Of a stretch of DNA of 20,366 nucleotides, positions 15,861-20,366 are shown one piece after another; within the stretch, counting starts at the first letter, position 1; every line of letters starts with the position of its first letter. The position numbers and the translations under genes are program-made. The notes below the pieces were generated by a model. The model saw only the letters and a list, made by a program, of their open reading frames with translations. It was not told where the DNA came from and did no database searches. The stretch covers positions 1 through 20,366 of the IMG/VR virus record IMGVR_UViG_3300025138_000500; one strand, given 5' to 3'. This DNA is from a virus.

Positions 15861-15875
15861 TTTTGTTATACATAT
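15861..15875 (-). promoter_or_regulatory. Candidate late promoter motif before the coiled-coil gene; decides its start
   Basis: Minus-strand ATATGTATAACAAAA, two mismatches to the tape measure copy, ends 8 nt before the ATG at 15852 and contains the alternative ATG at 15873. An inverted repeat ATTAGA-gattt-TCTAAT (15874-15890) lies immediately upstream. Confidence 0.45.
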
Positions 15876-15907
15876 TAGAAAATCTCTAATAATGTATATT
15901 TTTTAAA

Positions 15908-16645
15908 TTAACTAACACCATTTACTTTATTTATGTCTGTTGATAATATTGCATTAATTTTATTTATATTAGCTGATGCTATAGCATTAACAGGATTAGG
16001 ATAACCAGTAGCTGCATCTGCATGTACTACTACTAAATTTGCTCTACTAGTTCCAGAATTTGCAAAACTAAGAGTATTCTCTATATTCCCAAAACTTTCT
16101 TCAACTGCTGTATTAGCAAAATCATAAGTATAATTCATTAAACATACACATAACTCTCCCCCAGAATTAGCATTAGTAATAGCTGCTGCATTTAATGCAA
16201 CTGAATTATTAGTATTAGCAGACCAATTTGTTGATTGGAATGCAGAATAACTTGTAAATGATGTTGTAGAATTAAAAACTAATGGATAGTCTGATGTTGC
16301 TATAGTTCCAAAATCATTATCCGAATTAGCTCTAGCTACTATCCAATCTCCATTTTGATTAGCAGCATTTGTACCCCCTCGCGCTTTAAGAGTTATAGAT
16401 GAAATGGTTGTTCCTATACTTGATAAGTCAAAATAAAAATAAGCTCTCTTATTTGAGGTAAAAACAGAACCACCCCTTGCTGCTTCCATTTTACAAGCAA
16501 AATTTTCATTAGCTCCAGTACTAGCTACTGAATTTCCAGTAGTTGTATTTGATCCTCTTACAGTCGCCCAAGAAGCAGATGGAGTACCACCAGTAGTTTT
16601 ATCTACTCTTCCTTGAGATGAATAATAAACCGTAGTTGTTGCCAT
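15908..16645 (-). CDS. Beta-rich tail fibre or adhesin-like protein
   Basis: A 245-residue protein in the host-contact cassette. It starts MATTTVYYSSQGRVDKTTGG; the middle has RAYFYFDLSSIGTTISSITL, a pattern of DNRLRE-type or jelly-roll domains (an aromatic F-D-L-S-S-I strand, then S-x-x-L-x-A-R), and further Asn/Thr/Ser-rich strands, two of them with Cys (LCVCLMNYTYDF). The C-terminal 30 residues carry a short repeat, ANINKINAI then TDINKVNGV, preceded by NPVNAI. This I-N-K-[IV]-N-[AG]-[IV] repeat occurs at the ends of other phage fibre-type proteins I have seen, perhaps an attachment or trimerisation element. The ATG follows the TAA of the methyltransferase gene with no gap (TAAATG), so the two are probably translationally coupled. 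Receptor binding or capsid/tail decoration is inferred. Confidence 0.55.
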   Translation of the reverse strand: MATTTVYYSSQGRVDKTTGGTPSASWATVRGSNTTTGNSVASTGANENFACKMEAARGGSVFTSNKRAYFYFDLSSIGTTISSITLKARGGTNAANQNGDWIVARANSDNDFGTIATSDYPLVFNSTTSFTSYSAFQSTNWSANTNNSVALNAAAITNANSGGELCVCLMNYTYDFANTAVEESFGNIENTLSFANSGTSRANLVVVHADAATGYPNPVNAIASANINKINAILSTDINKVNGVS

Positions 16646-17203
16646 TTAAAACTGTTTTTTAGGTAGATAATACTGACTATGGTTAAAATATTGATTTGTG
16701 GGTGGGTTAACATCATGTATATCAAATGTAACATTATCAAATCCCATAGAAAGTTCTTCATTACTACCCCACCATGTTGCTCTTCCACCTGCTTTCATAA
16801 ATGAAGGTATTAATCCCCAAATATCTGTATTATTTAAATCACCCCAAGTATCGTAAAATAAACCATCATAAGTACTTAAAGTATCTTTTATATCATACCA
16901 ACTACCTTCTAATATAGTTACATTAGGTTTATCTGCAGCCCATGCTTGAGCTTTTGTAATTACTTGTGGGTGGTTTTCTATAATAGTATGTGTATTAATA
17001 GTATGTTGTTGAATATAACCAGCTGATATTCCCATTCCAAACCCTATTTCAAGAATATCTCCACCCCCCTCACAAGCATAAGCTGCTGAAGCTGACATTA
17101 TAGTATCTTCCCAATCCATCATTACTTCTAAAGTTTGATTTGATGAGTTTACATAAGTAATTTTATCACTTTCAAATGTTAGATTTGATGATAGATATGT
17201 CAT
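16646..17203 (-). CDS. SAM-dependent N-methyltransferase of the guanidinoacetate/arginine (GAMT/RMT2) type
   Basis: A 185-residue class I methyltransferase. It parallels GAMT along most of its length: V-M-M-D-W-E-D-T-I-M at 27-36 (VMERWETPYM in human GAMT, from memory); SAM-binding motif I GGGDILEIGFGMGIS at 46-60 (GGRVLEVGFGMAIA); the acidic post-I strand THTIIENHPQV at 71-81; ILEGSWYDI at 97-105; and the catalytic-side loop YDGLFYDTWGDL at 112-123 (FDGILYDTYPL), keeping the Asp of the YDT box. The C-terminal part is shorter than the ~236-residue animal enzyme, with an unusual RATWWGSNEEL strand. GAMT-type enzymes methylate the guanidino group of guanidinoacetate or the delta-nitrogen of protein arginine; the substrate here is unknown. 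The gene lies 10 nt after the fibre gene and abuts the adhesin-like gene (TAAATG), so modification of a fibre protein or a host surface molecule is possible. High confidence in fold, low in substrate. Confidence 0.8.
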   Translation of the reverse strand: MTYLSSNLTFESDKITYVNSSNQTLEVMMDWEDTIMSASAAYACEGGGDILEIGFGMGISAGYIQQHTINTHTIIENHPQVITKAQAWAADKPNVTILEGSWYDIKDTLSTYDGLFYDTWGDLNNTDIWGLIPSFMKAGGRATWWGSNEELSMGFDNVTFDIHDVNPPTNQYFNHSQYYLPKKQF

Positions 17204-17213
17204 AATTTAATTA

Positions 17214-20200
17214 TTAACTAATTGTTATAAATGTTTTATCAGGGTCAAAATAAATACAATCATCATTTACAGCATAACCAGCAATTCTAGCCCAACCAGA
17301 TGATGGAACTGTGTTTGTTAAACTACCTGCAGTATTTGATAAATAAAGTGGTTGACCAATATTAAATCCATGACCTTCAAGCCCAGCAAATCCTTGTAGC
17401 ATCATACCATCAGCTTGTGAACCACCTCCCATTGCCATAGCTAATAAATGACTAGCATGATCTTCATCTTGATTAGCATCTGCTAAATCCCAAGTTCCAC
17501 TTGTTGTAAGATAATATACTTTATATTGTGTTACAATTTGATTTGCAATATCTCTTTCAGAAATACCTGAAAATTCTTGATCAGCTAATCCTGCTTTAAA
17601 CGATATAACTGCTCTTTCATTAAATGATAATTGACTAAGAGATGGTGATGAAGTTTCAACTACTGTAATATGTTGTTCAGTTGCTAAATTTGGTGATGAA
17701 CCATTTAAGGTCATTATACCATTATTGGTTGTTCCTGTTATTGTAGCTGTTCCTGAAGTACCTGATGAACCACTACCTCCATTTGAACCTGATGTACCTG
17801 ATGAACCATTAGATCCGTTTGATCCTGATGTACCTGAAGAACCGTTTGATCCACTTGTTCCTGATGAACCATTTTCTCCTGGTTCACCTGGTTCACCTTG
17901 TACACCACTTGTACCTGAAGAACCGTTTGATCCACTTGTTCCTGATGAACCATTACCTCCATTAGAACCTGAAGTTCCTGATGAACCTGATGTTCCTGAA
18001 GAACCATTAGATCCGTTTGAACCTGATGTACCTGAAGAACCTGAAGTACCTGATGAACCATTTGATCCGTTTGAACCTGAAGTACCTGATGAACCTGAAG
18101 TTCCTGAAGAACCATTAGATCCGTTTGAACCTGAAGTTCCTGATGAACCACTTGTTCCTGATGAACCATTAGATCCGTTTGAACCTGAAGTTCCTGAAGA
18201 ACCATTAGATCCGTTTGAACCTGAAGTTCCTGATGAACCACTTGTTCCTGATGAACCGTTTGATCCGTTTGAACCTGAAGTTCCTGAAGAACCATTAGAT
18301 CCGTTTGAACCTGATGTACCTGATGAACCGTTTGAACCTGATGTACCTGAAGAACCATTAGATCCGTTTGAACCTGAAGTACCTGATGAGCCACTTGTTC
18401 CTGATGAACCGTTTGATCCGTTTGAACCTGATGTACCTGAAGAACCATTAGATCCGTTTGAACCTGAAGTACCTGATGAGCCACTTGTTCCTGATGAACC
18501 GTTTGATCCGTTTGAACCTGATGTACCTGATGAACCGTTTGATCCGTTTGAACCTGATGTACCTGATGAACCTGAATTACCTGTTACAGCAAAGTTTATT
18601 ACTACATCATCATTAGTAGCAAATGCTGAATATGTAAGTGCTGATACCCCAAATTGAATATAATTGGTTTGATTAGTTAATGATGTTACTTTTGCAATTA
18701 ATATTTCAGTATCACTATTTTCTCTTTGTATAGTAACAGTTCCAAATCCTGTAGTTGAGTTGCCTGAATCATCCCATGAATTTAACCACGTTAATTGGGA
18801 TACACCATTTTGGTCTGTTTTATTTATGTTTAATTGATTAGTACCATTATAAGAGAAAAATCCATTTGAATTTAAACCTGAATTATTAAATCTATATGGA
18901 ACTCCACCTCTATCACCTGATGATCCTGATGAACCTGACGTTCCTGATGAACCATTAGATCCGTTTGAACCTGATGTACCTGATGAACCATTTGACCCAT
19001 TTGAACCTGAAGTTCCTGATGATCCACTTGTTCCTGATGAACCATTTGATCCATTTGATCCTGATGTACCTGAAGAACCTGAAGTTCCTGATGAACCATT
19101 TGATCCATTTGATCCTGATGTACCTGAAGAACCATTTGATCCTGATGTACCTGAAGAACCATTAGATCCATTAGAACCTGATGTACCTGAAGAACCCGAA
19201 GTTCCTGAAGAACCATTTGATCCGTTTGAACCTGAAGTTCCTGATGAACCTGAAGTTCCGGATGAACCTGACGTTCCTGATGAACCATTAGATCCGTTTG
19301 ATCCTGATGTACCTGAAGAACCTGAAGTTCCTGAAGAACCATTTGATCCATTAGAACCCGAAGTTCCTGATGAACCATTAGAACCATTTGATCCTGATGT
19401 ACCTGATGAACCTGATGTTCCTGATGAACCGTTTGATCCATTTGAACCTGAAGTTCCACTGGAACCTGCAGTACCTGAAGTACCAGATGCTCCACTTACT
19501 CCTGAAGTTCCTGATGAACCACTTGTTCCTGATGAACCACTTGTTCCTGATGAACCATTTGATCCATTTGAACCTGAAGTTCCTGATGAACCTGATGTTC
19601 CTGATGAACCGTTAGATCCGTTTGAACCTGATGTTCCTGATGAGCCTGAAGTTCCTGATGAACCGTTTGATCCATTTGAACCTGACGTACCTGATGAACC
19701 ACTTGTTCCTGATGAACCACTTGTTCCTGATGAACCATTTGATCCATTTGATCCTGATGTACCTGATGAACCTGATGTTCCTGAAGAACCGTTTGATCCA
19801 TTTGAACCTGAAGTTCCTGAAGAACCTGATGTACCTGAAGAACCATTAGATCCGTTTGATCCTGATGTACCTGATGAACCTGATGTTCCACTTGAACCTG
19901 AATCTCCAAATGCTGCAAATGATACTACAACTTTATCATTAGTTGAAAATGCACTTTCAGATAATTCTGTAACTCCAAATTGAATATAATTAGTTTGATT
20001 AGTTAATGATGTTACTTTAGCAACTAATATTGATGCTCCACTATCTCTTTCTTGTAAAGTAACTACACCAAACCCATTTGTACTGTCACCTGTGTCATCC
20101 CATGAATTTAACCACGTTAATTGGGATACGCCATTCCCATCTGTTTTATTAATTGATAATGTATTACTACCATTATAATATAAAAATCCGTTTGAATTTA

Positions 20201-20366
20201 TACCCGAATTGTTAAATGTGTATGGAACTCCACCTCTATCACCTGATGATCCTGATGAACCTGACGTTCCTGATGAGCCGTTTGATCCATTAGAACCTGA
20301 CGTACCTGATGAACCACTTGTTCCTGATGAACCTGATGTTCCTGAAGAACCATTAGATCCGTTTGA
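17214..20366 (-). CDS. Collagen-like fibre protein with repeated modules and C-terminal knob; N-terminus beyond the right edge
   Basis: One minus-strand frame is open from the right edge (first codon TCA at 20366) to a TAA near 17214: 1050 visible residues. The ATG at 17714 (MTLNGSS) is internal, not the start, because the collagen frame runs straight into it (GTTNNGIMTLNG). Architecture from N to C: a short G-X-Y block; a ~108-residue module (GVPYTFNNSGINSNGF ... SQLTWLNSWDD ... TNQTNYIQFGV); ~109 G-X-Y triplets; a second module copy; ~92 G-X-Y triplets; then a ~180-residue C-terminal domain with ISERDIANQI, DEDHASHLLAMAMGGGSQAD, GQPLYLSNTAGSLTNT, RIAGYAV and IYFDPDKTF, a knob pattern known from phage fibre proteins. 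Triplets are mostly GSS, GTS and GSN, with few prolines (GEPGEP near the C-terminal end). Such proteins form trimeric rods on virions. Likely role: tail fibre or virion appendage. No intact start is visible. Confidence 0.85.
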   Translation of the reverse strand, partial: SNGSNGSSGTSGSSGTSGSSGTSGSNGSNGSSGTSGSSGSSGDRGGVPYTFNNSGINSNGFLYYNGSNTLSINKTDGNGVSQLTWLNSWDDTGDSTNGFGVVTLQERDSGASILVAKVTSLTNQTNYIQFGVTELSESAFSTNDKVVVSFAAFGDSGSSGTSGSSGTSGSNGSNGSSGTSGSSGTSGSNGSNGSSGTSGSSGTSGSNGSNGSSGTSGSSGTSGSSGTSGSNGSNGSSGTSGSSGTSGSNGSNGSSGTSGSSGTSGSNGSNGSSGTSGSSGTSGSSGTSGVSGASGTSGTAGSSGTSGSNGSNGSSGTSGSSGTSGSNGSNGSSGTSGSNGSNGSSGTSGSSGTSGSNGSNGSSGTSGSSGTSGSSGTSGSNGSNGSSGTSGSSGTSGSNGSNGSSGTSGSNGSSGTSGSNGSNGSSGTSGSSGTSGSNGSNGSSGTSGSSGTSGSNGSNGSSGTSGSNGSNGSSGTSGSSGSSGDRGGVPYRFNNSGLNSNGFFSYNGTNQLNINKTDQNGVSQLTWLNSWDDSGNSTTGFGTVTIQRENSDTEILIAKVTSLTNQTNYIQFGVSALTYSAFATNDDVVINFAVTGNSGSSGTSGSNGSNGSSGTSGSNGSNGSSGTSGSSGTSGSNGSNGSSGTSGSNGSNGSSGTSGSSGTSGSNGSNGSSGTSGSNGSSGTSGSNGSNGSSGTSGSNGSNGSSGTSGSSGTSGSNGSNGSSGTSGSNGSNGSSGTSGSSGTSGSNGSNGSSGTSGSSGTSGSNGSNGSSGTSGSSGTSGSNGSNGSSGTSGSSGTSGSNGGNGSSGTSGSNGSSGTSGVQGEPGEPGENGSSGTSGSNGSSGTSGSNGSNGSSGTSGSNGGSGSSGTSGTATITGTTNNGIMTLNGSSPNLATEQHITVVETSSPSLSQLSFNERAVISFKAGLADQEFSGISERDIANQIVTQYKVYYLTTSGTWDLADANQDEDHASHLLAMAMGGGSQADGMMLQGFAGLEGHGFNIGQPLYLSNTAGSLTNTVPSSGWARIAGYAVNDDCIYFDPDKTFITIS
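17745..18577 (-). repeat. Collagen-like G-X-Y coding repeat, C-terminal block
   Basis: About 92 Gly-X-Y triplets, mainly GSS, GTS and GSN, built from 9-nt units such as GGTTCATCA and GGTACATCA. The block ends with a distinct GEPGEPGEN stretch. Low complexity; the antisense strand is also open here. Confidence 0.9.
18577..18902 (-). repeat. Fibre module, copy 2 (C-terminal copy)
   Basis: About 108 residues: PYRFNNSGLNSNGFFSYNGT ... INKTDQNGVSQLTWLNSWDD ... ILIAKVTSLTNQTNYIQFGV ... INFAVTGN. It matches the copy at 19903-20228 at a constant offset of 1326 bp (442 codons), with no indels; the last ~25 residues diverge most. Confidence 0.85.
18915..19897 (-). repeat. Collagen-like G-X-Y coding repeat, middle block
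   Basis: About 109 Gly-X-Y triplets between the two module copies, nearly all from S, T and N, with a small variant island (GVSGASGTSGTAG) near 19480-19500. Confidence 0.9.
19903..20228 (-). repeat. Fibre module, copy 1 (N-terminal visible copy)
   Basis: About 108 residues: PYTFNNSGINSNGFLYYNGS ... INKTDGNGVSQLTWLNSWDD ... ILVAKVTSLTNQTNYIQFGV ... SFAAFGD. Same length and register as copy 2; W-L-N-S-W-D-D and T-N-Q-T-N-Y-I-Q-F-G-V are identical. Confidence 0.85.
20240..20366 (-). repeat. Collagen-like G-X-Y coding repeat, cut by the right edge
   Basis: About 14 Gly-X-Y triplets (SNGSNGSSGTSG and on) leading into GDRGGVPY of module copy 1; continues beyond the window. Confidence 0.85.

Noticed and set aside
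15853-15873. Upstream ATG extending the coiled-coil protein by seven residues
   Set aside because: This ATG lies within the promoter-like motif copy at 15861-15875, so translation from it is unlikely if the motif is a promoter; kept as an alternative.
17725-18657. Plus-strand 310-codon open frame rich in Pro, Asp and Glu (PDEP-type repeats)
   Set aside because: It is the antisense of the G-X-Y collagen repeat. The 9-nt units contain no stop codons on that strand, so the frame is open by composition; the minus-strand frame has flanking folded domains and continues beyond.
17738-19918. Minus-strand frames with Gln/His/Val repeats (VHQELQVQTD type)
   Set aside because: Out-of-frame reading of the same collagen repeats; interrupted by stops in each folded module, whereas the Gly-X-Y frame stays open.

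Overview
The window is a stretch of an AT-rich tailed-phage genome. It carries most of the tail module of a contractile-tailed (myovirus, broadly T4-like) phage. Every gene I can support reads on the minus strand, so transcription runs from the right edge to the left. Anchor calls are a gp18-type tail sheath, a gp19-type tail tube, a gp26-family protein in the tail-chaperone position, a tape measure protein, a gp53/LysM-type baseplate protein and a large collagen-like fibre. None of the structural genes has an AGGAGG-type Shine-Dalgarno; start codons follow A/T-rich leaders. That is typical of Bacteroidota hosts and, with the AT-rich composition, suggests a (probably marine) Bacteroidota phage. 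The host is inference only.

Layout in transcription order (right to left). 20366-17214: a collagen-like fibre gene, cut by the right edge, in which G-X-Y blocks alternate with two copies of a ~108-residue module spaced exactly 1326 bp apart, ending in a non-collagenous knob. 17203-16646: a methyltransferase of the guanidinoacetate/arginine N-methyltransferase type. 16645-15908: a beta-rich fibre or adhesin-like protein. 15852-15595: a small coiled-coil protein. 15550-12485: a tail sheath enlarged by a ~465-residue insertion. 12439-11951: tail tube, followed by a strong UUCG-loop terminator. 11851-11102: gp26-family tail-assembly protein, with a ~97-codon +1-frame extension reached at a T7 run (to 10828). 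10796-8394: tape measure. 8361-7957: small unknown protein. 7931-1125: a compact baseplate operon (837-aa tail/baseplate protein, gp53/LysM-like protein, 804-aa hub-like protein, DUF5675-like protein, 275-aa protein with an internal repeat). 1075-1: the 5' part of a divergent family A DNA polymerase gene, cut by the left edge.

Together the genes would build the tail: tube and sheath polymerise to a length set by the tape measure, helped by the chaperone pair, on the baseplate encoded downstream; the fibre, adhesin and methyltransferase form the host-contact cassette. The polymerase is a replication gene with different codon use and a possible host-type promoter.

The most notable points are: (1) a bracketed programmed-frameshift candidate linking the gp26 family to lambda G/GT-style chaperones; (2) a 15-nt motif (ATATTTATAATAAAA and near matches) just upstream of five gene starts, a candidate late promoter; (3) the GAMT-like methyltransferase inside the fibre cassette; (4) the giant sheath insertion; (5) the duplicated fibre module. 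No gene-free stretch exceeds about 110 bp. I saw no tRNA, rRNA, CRISPR array, insertion sequence or integrase.
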